Part shown: piece after piece, positions 17,400 through 26,523 of the stretch
Position numbering within the stretch: the first letter of the stretch is position 1
Layout of the letters: each line of letters opens with the position of its first letter
Source of the DNA: Plantactinospora sp040120695
Lineage (GTDB): Bacteria; Actinomycetota; Actinomycetes; Mycobacteriales; Micromonosporaceae
Length of the DNA stretch: 64,000 nucleotides
NCBI RefSeq assembly: GCF_040120695.1
Contig: NZ_JBEEAC010000007.1
Location: forward strand, 186,001-250,000
Direction: 5' to 3'
The notes under the pieces: generated by a model
Database searches by the model: none
What the model was told of the DNA's origin: nothing
The model's input: only the letters and a program-made list of their open reading frames with translations
Made by a program: the position numbers and the translations under genes

Positions 17400-17599
17400 G
17401 CTCCTTGATCAGATAGCTGAAGGGTAGCCGGGCCGGGAAAGCGGTTGGCCGTCGATCGAGCGTCCAGGATGGATTGCCAGGTGGTCGGGGGTGTGGTGGG
17501 ATGAGCCGTTGTTCCCGCTGCCCTGTTCCCTCCACCTTCCTCACTCTGCCTTCCTCCCTCCGCCGCTTTGCCGCCAACCGCCGGGACGGTGTCCAGACG

Positions 17600-19285
17600 A
17601 TGGCCGAAACGACACACGGTCGACTTACCAACCCACTCGCCTGGGCCGAGGTTCTGCCCGAGGATCTGTTTTCCGCCCTTTCGGAATGGATCAGAGGACA
17701 GGCATTCGATCTCACATTCCACCGCTGGTTCACCGACGGCCGGAGCGGGTCCCACGTGGCCTCGGTACGGCTGCGTCCGCATCGCGGCCCGCAGCACGGG
17801 GCGATCCTCAAACTGGTGCCGCCACACCTGGCCACCGCGGAATCGCGGGCCGTCGACCTGGCCGCGCAGTGCACCCCTGCCGACTTCTACACCCGGCATC
17901 TGGTTCCCACCAAGTGGGTCGGCCCGCTGCCGGGAAGTTCCTGGTGGCTACACCTACAGGAGGTTGCCCAGGCCGACGTCTCCACCATGCTGCCGCTGGA
18001 GAGCCTCGTCGACCACGCCGACCTCGCCGCGTACTGCGGCACGATCGTCACGGCCCTCGTGGACGGTTGGCCCGGTGACGCCCGTTCGGAGAGCAAGAGC
18101 GTCCCGCCCGGCGAGTTCCTCCGGGCGGATCTCGCCGACAAGCTGGCCGGACTGCGCGACTTCGCCCGGCTCGCCGGGCTCGACCCGCGCAGTCCGGCCG
18201 AGCTGGTCCGGGTGCCCGGCCGGGCAGACCCGCTGCCGAACCCGTTCGCGCTGGTGTTCGGCGATGGCGGCCCGGCCGACGAGATCGAGGTGTTCCGGGG
18301 CAACGGGCACGGTGACCTGCATCCCGGCAACATCCTGATCCCGGTGGACCGGGAGATCCGGGCCGCCGACTTCCGGCTGATCGACCTGGGGCGGTTCTCA
18401 CCCACCACCCCGGTCTCCCGGGACCCGGTCAAGCTGCTACTGGCGATCGCCGACCGCTGGCTGCCCGGCCTCGCGCCGTACTCGGCGCTCCGGTCGAGCC
18501 TGGCCGAACTGGTGGTCGACCCGGACCGCTATCCGCGTACCCCGCCGATCGCCGGTTACCTGGAGGTCGCCGAGGCGATCTACGTGGCGGCGGCCGGCTG
18601 GGCCATCCCGTACGGCCTGGTCAAGGAGTGGGCCCGACAGCATCGGCTGGTGCTCGCCGCCTCGGCGCTGCGTACCGTCAGCCGCGGCGACGCCGGGTTA
18701 CCCGAACGATGGTGGTACTTCGAGTTGGCTGCGCTGGCCGTCCGGGCGCTCGGCAGCGACGGCGGCAGCGTGCCCGTGGACCACACCACGCCGCCGAGCA
18801 CGCCACGCCCCGCGCTCCGGGTCGACGCCGTACCGCCCGGCAGCGTCGCCCCGCCGCGCCTGTCGGACCGCGACCCGACGCCGCCACCGGCCACTGACGG
18901 CCGCGAACGTCCGGCCGCACCGGCCGCCGAAACCCACGAACGCCCGGCCCCACCGGCCGCCGAGGGCCGCGATCGCCCGGGCGGCCCGGCCGGTGTCGGC
19001 GGACCCGGTCCGGCCAGGACCGGGGTACGCCCGGGAGGCTCCGGCCGGGACAGCTACTCCGGTCTGACCAGGGTGCACTTCGGCCGCCGCCTCGGCGACA
19101 GCTGGCCGGAGCTCGCCGACCTGCTCGGCATGCGTCCGGACGAGGTGGACCGGCTCCCGCAGGGCCGGGAGGCGAGTCACATCTGGTCCTGGCTGGAGGT
19201 GCGCCGCCGGCTGCCGGAACTGCGTGACGCGCTGTTCGCTCTCGACCGGCCGGACCTGGTGAACCTGCTCGACGAGGATGCCTGA
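17600..19285 (+). CDS. Kinase-fold protein with C-terminal effector-associated-like domain
   Basis: A 561-residue two-domain protein. The N-terminal 340 residues have a phosphotransferase fold: GNGHGDLHPGN (about 234-244) matches the catalytic HGD..N loop of APH/choline-kinase-type enzymes, and RLIDLGRFS (about 260) is the metal-binding DxG equivalent. A Pro-rich linker (about 390-480) follows. Residues 485-560 form a compact helical domain with SWPELADLLGM and IWSWLEVRRRLPELRDAL that is plainly homologous to the N-terminus of the next protein. Such adaptor domains (EADs) are known from bacterial conflict systems. ATG 17600 is the start; two bases separate its stop from the next gene. The kinase substrate is unknown. 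Confidence 0.7.
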   Translation: MAETTHGRLTNPLAWAEVLPEDLFSALSEWIRGQAFDLTFHRWFTDGRSGSHVASVRLRPHRGPQHGAILKLVPPHLATAESRAVDLAAQCTPADFYTRHLVPTKWVGPLPGSSWWLHLQEVAQADVSTMLPLESLVDHADLAAYCGTIVTALVDGWPGDARSESKSVPPGEFLRADLADKLAGLRDFARLAGLDPRSPAELVRVPGRADPLPNPFALVFGDGGPADEIEVFRGNGHGDLHPGNILIPVDREIRAADFRLIDLGRFSPTTPVSRDPVKLLLAIADRWLPGLAPYSALRSSLAELVVDPDRYPRTPPIAGYLEVAEAIYVAAAGWAIPYGLVKEWARQHRLVLAASALRTVSRGDAGLPERWWYFELAALAVRALGSDGGSVPVDHTTPPSTPRPALRVDAVPPGSVAPPRLSDRDPTPPPATDGRERPAAPAAETHERPAPPAAEGRDRPGGPAGVGGPGPARTGVRPGGSGRDSYSGLTRVHFGRRLGDSWPELADLLGMRPDEVDRLPQGREASHIWSWLEVRRRLPELRDALFALDRPDLVNLLDEDA

Positions 19286-19287
19286 CC

Positions 19288-20343
19288 GTGGGGTTCACCG
19301 CCGCCGCCGAGCGGGAGTTCTACGGCCGCCTGCACAGCAGCTGGCCGGACCTCTGCACCGTGCTGGAGATCGACGAGCAGGATCGGGACCGGTTTCCCAC
19401 CGGCGAGGAGGGGCGCCAGATCTGGCGCTGGCTGAAGGCGCGGAAGCGACTTGACGAGCTGCCGGACGCTCTGCTCGCGATCAAACGGGAGGATCTGGCC
19501 GAGACCCTGGAGGCCGGACGATTGCCGGACCGGGCCGCGACGGAGGCCGGGCCGCGGACCCCGCCCGGCGGGCCGCGACTGACCGGCCGGGCGCTGACCG
19601 AGGGGTACGACGCCGCCGCCGAACTGGAGCGGCAGGGCAGTTACCCCGAGGCGCTGCGCCGGCTGGAGGCGGTCACGGCGAGCGTGCTCGGCGACCGGAT
19701 CCTGCTCCTGCTCCACCTGGGTCGGGAGGAGGAGGCCGCCCGGCTCCTGGACCAGGTGGACGAGCTGCACCGGCGGGTCGGGCTCTTCGAGGACGACCCC
19801 GAGCGGCTGACCGCGCACTACTACCGGGCGGCGCTGCTGTGGGAGCGGCGGATGCTGGAGCAGGCGGAGACGGCGTACCGGACGACGCTGAAGGCGCGTA
19901 CCGAGGCGCTCGGCGCGCGGGATCCGGAGACCCTGCGTACCCGGTACAGCCTGGCCGGCGTCCTCACCGACCGGGGCCGGTGGCAGGAGGCCGAGGCCGA
20001 GTACCGCGCGGTGTTGGCCGACCGGACGGCCGTGCTCGGCGAGTCCCATCCGGACACCGCGCTGGCCCGCTACGGCCTGGCCGATCTGCTGGCCCGGCGG
20101 GGACGGCGGCGCGAGGCCGAGGCGGAATACCGCCAGGCGCTCCAGGTGTGCCGGCAGTGCTGCGGTGCGGACCATCCGAGCACTCTGGCCATTCGGTACC
20201 GGCTGGCGCTGCTTCAGCGAGTCGAGCGGGGAGTTGCTGCCACGGTAACCGATCTGTCCGCTATTCGTGTCGCCCTCGCCCGGGTACTCGGCGAGGACCA
20301 CCCGGCCACCCGGGCGGTCGCCGGGGATCTCGACAGGTTGTGA
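19288..20343 (+). CDS. Effector-associated-like domain plus TPR repeat protein
   Basis: A 351-residue protein. Residues 5-75 repeat the domain at the C-terminus of the preceding kinase-fold protein: SWPDLCTVLEI, QIWRWLKARKRLDELPDAL and REDLAETL align position by position. Residues 95-330 are tetratricopeptide repeats of the NB-ARC-associated kind, with about 42-residue units such as AEAEYRAVLADRTAVLGESHPDTALARYGLADLL (split here at natural repeat edges). No catalytic domain is present. It begins two bases after the upstream stop with a GTG. A role as sensor or scaffold that docks on the kinase protein through like-with-like EAD contact is inferred. Confidence 0.72.
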   Translation: MGFTAAAEREFYGRLHSSWPDLCTVLEIDEQDRDRFPTGEEGRQIWRWLKARKRLDELPDALLAIKREDLAETLEAGRLPDRAATEAGPRTPPGGPRLTGRALTEGYDAAAELERQGSYPEALRRLEAVTASVLGDRILLLLHLGREEEAARLLDQVDELHRRVGLFEDDPERLTAHYYRAALLWERRMLEQAETAYRTTLKARTEALGARDPETLRTRYSLAGVLTDRGRWQEAEAEYRAVLADRTAVLGESHPDTALARYGLADLLARRGRRREAEAEYRQALQVCRQCCGADHPSTLAIRYRLALLQRVERGVAATVTDLSAIRVALARVLGEDHPATRAVAGDLDRL

Positions 20344-20830
20344 TCCGTCGTCCAATCCGGACAGGTGCCGAAGAATCGTCGGGCATACCCGGGTTCGAAG
20401 GACGCGACAGCGGGCACGGGAGGCCTTCCCATCGCCATGGATACGTCACTGCAAAGCCTTTGCATTAAGGGCCGAGGTAGCCAGGAAGCGCTTTCCCGAG
20501 TGCCGGGGAATCCACCCTGCCATCCCGGCGTTACCCCGGGTACACCGACGCGTAGCCTGGGTATATCAGGTCCGGCCGACCACCGTCCCGGAGCGACCCT
20601 CCGTCGTGGAGTCGGCCGAAGGTACGACGCTGAGTAATCAGCATCGAGCCGTGGGAGGTCCAGACCAGGGCGGCTCCACAGTCGATGGCCAGGTAAGCCA
20701 GTCAAAGTGACGCAGGTCACGGCTGCGCCCAACGGGAGCCTCGCGAATTACCCACTCCGCATACTGCAGTACGATTAATGCATGGCGGGTAACCCGATGA
20801 TCAAACTACTCTACGCGAGGACCCATCCCG
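20344..20830. other. 487-bp intergenic region, richer in A/T than its surroundings
   Basis: No credible gene was seen in either direction. The last 90 bases before the Scr1-type regulator contain AATTACCC, TACGATTAATG and AAACTACTC, the most AT-rich run nearby, and probably hold its promoter. The rest shows no repeat or hairpin that I could support. Confidence 0.5.
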
Positions 20831-21724
20831 ATGACTGAACGTCCAAGATCCGCTGCGGAGCGTCGAAGGTTGACCCGGAGGCTCCGCCACCTCCGCACGG
20901 ATGCCGGCCTGACCCAGGCCGACGTGGCCAACCAGCTCGACTGGTCCCAGTCCAAGGTCAACCGGATCGAGCTCGGCGAGTCCGCAATTACCCGCACAGA
21001 TCTTCTGGCCCTGCTCCCGCTCTATCATGTGGACGACCCCGAAACTGTCGCCGAGCTTCTGGAGATGGCAAAGAAGGCCCGCCAGCAGAACTTCGGGGAA
21101 TACCGCAGCATCTTTGCCAAGGAATTCCTCCACTTCCTTGAGTTCGAAGGTCTTGCCAATCACATCAAGCACTACGAGTCGAATGTCGTGCCGGGGCCGC
21201 TGCAGACCAAGGAATATGCCCGGGCAACACTCCGAGCCGTACGCATGGTCGATCTGCTGCCCGCACGGGACCGTCGCGAGGTCGAAGCGGTCATCGAGCG
21301 CAAGGTCCGGGTCAGGATGGAACGCAAGCAACTGCTGCTCCAGGAGTCCGACGCCGTCAAGGCTGAATTCATCCTCAACGAAGGGATCCTCCGCCGGGCG
21401 GTCGGCGCGGAGAGCGGCCAGCCCGAGATCATGACCGGACAGCTGCGGCATCTCGCCGAACTCGCCGAGATGCCGAATGTCGACATACGGGTCCTGCCGT
21501 CCAGCACGGGGGCTCATCCGGGGCTACGGGGCAGCTTCGTGGTGCTGGAACTGCCCGAGCCGTACGGCGATTCCCTGCTGTACATCGAGAACACCGCGGG
21601 CGACCTGTCGACCCGGGATCAGCCGGACAAGGTCGACGAGTTCGTCAAGATATTCGATTACCTCCGTGCCCGCGCGGTGACCCTCGCGGACCTGGATCTG
21701 CCCTTGATCCGTTCGGCGGACTAA
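20831..21724 (+). CDS. Scr1-family XRE regulator (HTH plus DUF5753)
   Basis: A 297-residue regulator. Residues 13-70 form a helix-turn-helix with AGLTQADVANQLDWSQSKVNRIE; the remainder is the DUF5753 ligand or partner domain, with the signature YESNVVPGPLQTKEYARA and the end motif SLLYIENTAGD. Members occur by the hundred in actinobacteria, usually next to DUF397 proteins, and resemble toxin-antitoxin-like or developmental switches (BldB/Scr1 type). ATG 20831 follows GAGGA. A DUF397 gene lies about 1.1 kb downstream, on the same strand. Confidence 0.92.
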   Translation: MTERPRSAAERRRLTRRLRHLRTDAGLTQADVANQLDWSQSKVNRIELGESAITRTDLLALLPLYHVDDPETVAELLEMAKKARQQNFGEYRSIFAKEFLHFLEFEGLANHIKHYESNVVPGPLQTKEYARATLRAVRMVDLLPARDRREVEAVIERKVRVRMERKQLLLQESDAVKAEFILNEGILRRAVGAESGQPEIMTGQLRHLAELAEMPNVDIRVLPSSTGAHPGLRGSFVVLELPEPYGDSLLYIENTAGDLSTRDQPDKVDEFVKIFDYLRARAVTLADLDLPLIRSAD

Positions 21725-21885
21725 CACATGTCATGGCGGGTCGCCGATTGCCGGGCCGGTCGACGCGCCTCCGCCCTCTGCCCTCGGAGTGCCTCAGTGA
21801 CCATCACCTCGACGCTCGCTCGGCGACGGGTACGGCCGGGCCGGCGGAAGCCGGCTCGGCGGTACGACCTGCCCGGAGTACGACC

Positions 21886-22275
21886 GTGACCACCCCGGCC
21901 CGCCAGGATCAGCCGGGCGCCGAGCCGCCGGCACGGCAGGATCGACCGCGCGCCGAGCCACCGAACTCGTGGCCCGGCCGCCTCCTGCACGAGGCGGTCA
22001 GCGACAACTGGAAGCTGTTCCGGGTGACAGCGATGATCATCGTCATCACCGTCTGCCTGGGGTTCCTGGGAATCCTGATCGGCTGGCTCGACTGGACGAA
22101 GCTTGCGATCGTGGCCGGCGCCGGAATCGGCGTGATGGTGTGCCGGACCGTCACGAAGGTCTGTCAGAGCCGGGCCGAACAGCTCCGCACTAGTGATAGA
22201 TCCGCCGGACCCGCGCCTCGACTTCCCGAACGTGATTCAGGATCGGAGTGGAATAAATTCCCCCGGCCGCACTGA
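21886..22275 (+). CDS. Small two-helix membrane protein
   Basis: A 129-residue protein with a disordered N-terminus containing two copies of a PPARQD/PRAEPP-like pattern, then an amphipathic helix LLHEAVSDNWKLFR and two close transmembrane helices (about 48-67 and 72-88) with a short WLDWTK turn. The C-terminus is basic and disordered. GTG 21886 was chosen for the GGAG eight bases upstream; the frame is open further 5'. Its last 86 bases overlap the 3' end of the minus-strand gene at 22190. No family was recognised. Confidence 0.6.
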   Translation: MTTPARQDQPGAEPPARQDRPRAEPPNSWPGRLLHEAVSDNWKLFRVTAMIIVITVCLGFLGILIGWLDWTKLAIVAGAGIGVMVCRTVTKVCQSRAEQLRTSDRSAGPAPRLPERDSGSEWNKFPRPH

Positions 22276-22507
22276 TCAGCGCCACCGTTACGGCGAAGGT
22301 AACGACTTTCGCCGTCGCGCCCAGGTTTCCGAGCGCCCGGGTCAGCATCTCCGCGGTCAACAACGCCGTCACACCGGTCGCCACGCCATAGACCGCCAGC
22401 CGCAGAGCCGAGGGCTCGTCGTCATTCGTCGATGAACTTCGGCCATTCGGAGGATACCGTCGAACACCAGTTCGCCTGCGGATCTCTCCTTCGGCCTTCA
22501 CGCTCAT
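22190..22507 (-). CDS. Small two-helix membrane protein, convergent overlap with neighbour
   Basis: A 105-residue protein with a basic N-terminus, two transmembrane helices (ALRLAVYGVATGVTALLTA and VVTFAVTVALISAAGG) and a short C-terminal amphipathic tail VREVEARVRRIYH. ATG 22505-22507 overlaps the stop of the small frame upstream as ATGA and follows AGGAAG. It faces the similarly built gene at 21886 and overlaps it by 86 bp, an unusually long convergent overlap. No family was recognised. Confidence 0.55.
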   Translation of the reverse strand: MSVKAEGEIRRRTGVRRYPPNGRSSSTNDDEPSALRLAVYGVATGVTALLTAEMLTRALGNLGATAKVVTFAVTVALISAAGGIYSTPILNHVREVEARVRRIYH

Positions 22508-22722
22508 CGCTTCCTGAGGTACAACGCCGCCTCCTCGTCCTTGCCCAAGCATAGAGTCCTCCGCTCGTTACGTCTGCCCGGAACGACAAGATCACTTTTT
22601 CGCCGATGTCGGATACCGGCCAGCATCCGTGACCTGCCCAGATCGACAGACGCCAACACATCGCCGCTGGATTCTGCCTCACTTTCCTCCTTACACTTGC
22701 GGAATCTGGAATCCTCTCGCAT
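22504..22722 (-). CDS. Small charged ORF coupled to the membrane protein at 22190
   Basis: A 72-residue frame, strongly charged (N-terminus MREDSRFRKCKEESEAES, end GKDEEAALYLRKR). The case for it is its position: its TGA overlaps the next ATG by four bases. The Shine-Dalgarno is poor, codon third positions are mixed, and the frame stays open upstream under the DUF397 gene. It may be a real upstream partner or chance. Confidence 0.3.
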   Translation of the reverse strand: MREDSRFRKCKEESEAESSGDVLASVDLGRSRMLAGIRHRRKSDLVVPGRRNERRTLCLGKDEEAALYLRKR

Positions 22723-22828
22723 CCAGCGGCCCCGATTTCCAAGGGCGGTCTGAACGGTCCGCTGCGGCGGTTGCGAGGGGCTCGGAACAGCGGCGTTGAG
22801 GGCCGCGCCACGGCGAGGAGGCACGTTG

Positions 22829-23023
22829 GTGGCGTCAGAGGAGCCCGAGATCACCTGGCACAAGAGCTCACGGAGCGTCGAGAGCAACTGTGTGGAGGCC
22901 GCGCTCACTCCGCGTGAGACGGTCGCGGTCAGGGACTCGAAGGACCCGTCGGTCAAACTGGGCTTCGCAACGGCCCGATGGTCCGCGTTCCTCGATCACA
23001 TCCGGTCGGACGGCTTCGGCTGA
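22829..23023 (+). CDS. DUF397 domain protein
   Basis: A 64-residue protein made of one DUF397 domain: ITWHKSSRSVESNCVEAAL, then VAVRDSKDPSVKLGF and a final WSAFLDHIRSDGF. DUF397 proteins accompany Scr1/XRE-DUF5753 regulators and appear to act as their small partners. GTG 22829 was preferred because GAGGAGG lies seven bases before it. The partner regulator is most likely the one at 20831, with membrane-protein genes inserted between them. Confidence 0.88.
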   Translation: MASEEPEITWHKSSRSVESNCVEAALTPRETVAVRDSKDPSVKLGFATARWSAFLDHIRSDGFG

Positions 23024-23064
23024 TCCGCCGGTTACGGGCGGTCCGGTGCCCGGGCCGGGCGGTC

Positions 23065-25344
23065 TCAGCGGAGACGGTAGACGGCCATCCGGCCGTTGTC
23101 GTAGCGCAGTTGGGCCAGCTGGCCCAGCTCCGGGGACTCCACCCCCACGGACCGGTCCACCACCAGCCACCGCACGGCGTGCCGGTCCCGCAGCTCGCGC
23201 AGCCCGGCCTCGGTCGGCTCGGTGAACGCCGCGTCGTTGCGCCGCAACAGCTCCCGGTCCCAGAACGGGGTGTACGCCCCCGACGACGCCACCCGGGGCG
23301 CGAACCCCCAGCCCTCGACGAGTACCCGGCGCTCGGAGTACGCGCTGAGCCAGAACGAGCGGGCGTCGCACCAGCCCTTCACCACCGCCAGGCAGTGCAC
23401 GTTGGTCGCCAGCACGTCGCCGGGTTCGCTGTGCTCCCGGGCCCACCGGGCGGCGTCGACCCGGCTCTTCGGCAGCGCGACGTTGGCGTACGCGCCGCCG
23501 TTCGGGGAGCGCTCCGACTTGCGCATGTCCATCAGCAGGCCGGGCGCCCCGACCACCAGGACCGCGGTGAGCAGCACGATCGCCCCCCGCCGGTGCAGCG
23601 CGGCGACGCCGAGGCCGGCCGGCCGCCAGATTCCGGCGGCGACCACCGTCAGCACGGCGAGACCGGCCGACCACCAGAGCAGCGGCCGCAGCCAGTCGAA
23701 CATGGTCTCCCCGGCGGCCGGCTCGGCGTACCGGAACTGGACCGCGACCAGGGCCGCGGCCAGGGCGAGCGCACAGAGCCCGAGTACCGTGCCGGAGCGC
23801 CGGGTCAGCCGGGCGCGGTCGGCGACCATCACGTACCCCCAAGCGGAGAGGACCACCGCGAAGGTGAAGCCGGCCCGGGTGAAGTACTGGTTCGCCCCGC
23901 CCGGCTGCCGGAGCAGCAGGTAGAGCAGCGGGCCGGCCAGCGCGCCGCCGAGCAGGAACCACTGCACGGGTTCGAGCCGGCCCCGGCGCAGCCAGAGCAG
24001 CGGGCCGATCCCCACCACCCGGAGCTGCATGTTCACCACGAAGGCGGCGAGCACGACGAGTGCCGTCAGCGGGATCGGCCAGCCGTCCGGCGGCGGTGAC
24101 CAGTACGGCTCCAGGCTGCTGGCCAGCGGGTCGACCTCGATCCCGTACGCCTTGAACCGGTAGAGCACGGCGGTGGCGAAGAGTTGCGCGGCGGCGGTGG
24201 CCAGCCCCGCCCCGACCACCGCCCACGGGATCCGCCGGGTGGCGACCAGCAGGGCGACGGCGGTGAACGCCAGCGCCAGCCCGACCACCGGCAGCGAACT
24301 GGCCTTCGCCCCGCTGGAGGCGAGCATCAGCAGCGGGGCGAGCACGAACGCGCCCCGGCCGATCGCGGCCACCGGCCGGCCCGGGCGCCGGTCCACCACG
24401 TCGGCGAGTACGGCGATCAGCGCGATCAGCAGCACCCAGCTGTAGATCATCGACATGCCGTGCCAGATCACGAACGACGCCTGGGTGCCGAACGGCATCG
24501 TCACCGGATCGGTGAAGTTCGTCTCGCCGATCACGAAGAAGAGCACGGCGGCGATCACGCCGACCGCCGGCCGACCGCTCACCCGCCAGCCGAGCACGGC
24601 GGTGAGCACGATCGCCGCCGCGCAGAGCGCCGGGATGGTCAGCCGGAGCGCCACCACCGGCAGGTCGATCCCGCCGATCAGGCTGGTCGCGGCCATGTGC
24701 ACGTAGCCGAACCAGTGGTAGTCGAGCGGCTCGGCGGCGACCTGGGGCAGGTGGATCGGGAACTGGTGCTTCGCCTCGCCGGCCAGCGAGAGCTGGTAGG
24801 CGAGGTCCAGGTACTGCCGGGTCTTCTCCGAGGTGGGCAGGATCGGGTTGCGCTCCAGGAAGGTGCTGGAGAGGTAGGTGGTGAAGAAGGCCACCGCCCC
24901 GGTCACCGACCACGACCAGCCGATCGGGGTGGGCCGGTAGCCCCGGACCAGCCAGTGCCGGCGCAGCCGGGGCACGGCCAGGAAGAGCGCGACCACCGCC
25001 GCCGGCCAGGTCCAGAGCCAGCCGACGAGGCCGAGCCAGGCGTAGAGCGCCCAGGCGGGCAGTTCCAGCACCAGCCCGACGGCGGCACCCATCGCCACGT
25101 CCTCGACCAGGGTGTGCGGCCGGCGGCGCAGCGCCCGGTAGACCAGGGTGCCGGGGAGGATCAGGGCCAGCAGCAGGTAGCCCGCGTACCGGGCGAGGTC
25201 GGCCGGATCGGTGTCGGCTGCCAGCAGTACCACGGCGAGGTGGCCCGCACCGGCCAGCAGCGGTGCCCAGCGCAGCACCGCGGGTGCGGGCCGGGGCGCG
25301 GCCGGTGCGGAGGAGCCCGCCACCGCCGCGTCGGTAGCGGTCAC
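23065..25344 (-). CDS. Large polytopic membrane protein, GT39/ArnT-like glycosyltransferase fold
   Basis: A 759-residue protein with at least 13 hydrophobic helices. After two helical hairpins comes an outer loop with FLERNPILPTSEKTRQYLDLAYQLS, where GT-C enzymes keep acidic and aromatic residues, and LDYHWFGYVHMAATS. The C-terminal 170 residues are soluble and extracellular, ending RYDNGRMAVYRLR. Its start GTG overlaps the stop of the polyprenyl-phosphate glycosyltransferase gene by four bases (GTGA), suggesting that the upstream enzyme makes the lipid-linked sugar donor used here to modify an envelope glycan or protein. The acceptor is unknown. Confidence 0.75.
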   Translation of the reverse strand: MTATDAAVAGSSAPAAPRPAPAVLRWAPLLAGAGHLAVVLLAADTDPADLARYAGYLLLALILPGTLVYRALRRRPHTLVEDVAMGAAVGLVLELPAWALYAWLGLVGWLWTWPAAVVALFLAVPRLRRHWLVRGYRPTPIGWSWSVTGAVAFFTTYLSSTFLERNPILPTSEKTRQYLDLAYQLSLAGEAKHQFPIHLPQVAAEPLDYHWFGYVHMAATSLIGGIDLPVVALRLTIPALCAAAIVLTAVLGWRVSGRPAVGVIAAVLFFVIGETNFTDPVTMPFGTQASFVIWHGMSMIYSWVLLIALIAVLADVVDRRPGRPVAAIGRGAFVLAPLLMLASSGAKASSLPVVGLALAFTAVALLVATRRIPWAVVGAGLATAAAQLFATAVLYRFKAYGIEVDPLASSLEPYWSPPPDGWPIPLTALVVLAAFVVNMQLRVVGIGPLLWLRRGRLEPVQWFLLGGALAGPLLYLLLRQPGGANQYFTRAGFTFAVVLSAWGYVMVADRARLTRRSGTVLGLCALALAAALVAVQFRYAEPAAGETMFDWLRPLLWWSAGLAVLTVVAAGIWRPAGLGVAALHRRGAIVLLTAVLVVGAPGLLMDMRKSERSPNGGAYANVALPKSRVDAARWAREHSEPGDVLATNVHCLAVVKGWCDARSFWLSAYSERRVLVEGWGFAPRVASSGAYTPFWDRELLRRNDAAFTEPTEAGLRELRDRHAVRWLVVDRSVGVESPELGQLAQLRYDNGRMAVYRLR

Positions 25345-26402
25345 CGGACCGTCCGCACGCCGCCGTCGCGGCTGGCCGGGCCCGCGGAGTCCCTGGCGGC
25401 CGGCGGCGCGGGCCGCCGTCCGGCCCGGGGCGGCGCCTCGGCCAGCGGGGGCAGGTCCTCGACCGGTTCGGCGCTGTCCGAGCCGACGAAGTAGGCGGGC
25501 CGGCCCTGCACCGCCGCGTAGATCCGGGCGATGTACTCGCCGAGCAGCCCCAGGCAGAGCAACTGGACGGCGCCGAGGAAGAGCACCGCGACGTAGAGCG
25601 AGGCCCAGCCGGTGACCGTCGAGTCGCGGAGATACATCACCACCGCGAAGGCCACCATGACCAGGCAGAGCAGCATTCCGCCGGCACCGAGCCAGGTCGC
25701 CACCCGCAGCGGCGCCTCCGAGAAGCTGATGATGCTGTCGGTGGCCAGCCGGATCATCCGGGACAGCGAGTACTTGGTGCTGCCCGCCGCACGTGCCTGG
25801 CGGACGTAGCTCACCTCGCCGCTGGGAAAGCCCAGCCATGGCACCACCAGCCGGAGCACCGGACGACGTTCGGGCAGCTCCCGCAGTGCCTCGACGGTCG
25901 CCCGGCTGAGCAGCCGGAAGTCACCCGCCTGGGCCGGTACGGCGCTGCCGACCAGCCGACGCACCAGCCGGTAGTACAGGCCTGCCGTGGAGCGCTTGAA
26001 CCGGGTGTCGGTGGAGCGGTCGGCGCGTACCCCGTAGACGATGTCCAGGCCCTCGGCCCGGGCCAGCCGCAGCATCTCGACGATTACCTCCGGCGGGTCC
26101 TGGAGGTCGGCGTCGATGCTGGCGACGTAGTCGCCCCGGGCCCGGAACAGGCCGGCGGTCAACGCCGCCTGGTGGCCGCTGTTGCGGCGCAGCCGCACCA
26201 CCCGCAGCTGCGGCCAGCCACGTCGCATCCCGACCAGGACCACCGGGGTGGCGTCGGTGCTGCCGTCGTCGACGGCGACCACCTCGTACGGCTCGCCGAG
26301 CCCGTCGAGCGCCGGCCGCAGCCGTTCGACCAGCAACGGGAGGACGCTCTCCTCGTTGTAGATCGGCACGACCACGGACAGGGTGGGCTCCCGGCTCGTC
26401 AC
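25341..26402 (-). CDS. Polyprenyl-phosphate glycosyltransferase (GT2, GtrB/DPM1-like)
   Basis: A 353-residue enzyme. The GT-A domain starts LSVVVPIYNEESVLPLL, has VVAVDDGSTDATP and the metal-binding DAD in VASIDADLQDPPEV; QAGDFRLLSRATVEAL is the usual acceptor-side motif. Two C-terminal transmembrane helices (about 235-258 and 267-292) and the motif GEYIARIYAAVQGRP are typical of enzymes that move a sugar from a nucleotide donor to undecaprenyl phosphate. A basic Pro-rich tail follows. It is the first gene of a two-gene operon with the GT-C-like protein. Confidence 0.9.
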   Translation of the reverse strand: MTSREPTLSVVVPIYNEESVLPLLVERLRPALDGLGEPYEVVAVDDGSTDATPVVLVGMRRGWPQLRVVRLRRNSGHQAALTAGLFRARGDYVASIDADLQDPPEVIVEMLRLARAEGLDIVYGVRADRSTDTRFKRSTAGLYYRLVRRLVGSAVPAQAGDFRLLSRATVEALRELPERRPVLRLVVPWLGFPSGEVSYVRQARAAGSTKYSLSRMIRLATDSIISFSEAPLRVATWLGAGGMLLCLVMVAFAVVMYLRDSTVTGWASLYVAVLFLGAVQLLCLGLLGEYIARIYAAVQGRPAYFVGSDSAEPVEDLPPLAEAPPRAGRRPAPPAARDSAGPASRDGGVRTVR

Positions 26403-26523
26403 CGTCAGTACACCCCCGTCTCCCGCTCACCGGACAGCCGAACGCTACCAGCCAGCCCAGTGACGGAACTCACCAGCGACCGGCTGGGCTGCCCGGTCAG
26501 GAACACCCGGCTGAGCTGCACGG

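Noticed and set aside
20385..20430. GGGTTCGAAGG resembling a tRNA T-loop
   Set aside because: No complementary acceptor, D-arm or anticodon arm could be placed around it on either strand.
20214..20732. 172-codon minus-strand frame overlapping the 3' end of the EAD-TPR gene
   Set aside because: It lacks a ribosome-binding site and domain features, and overlaps a well supported TPR gene.
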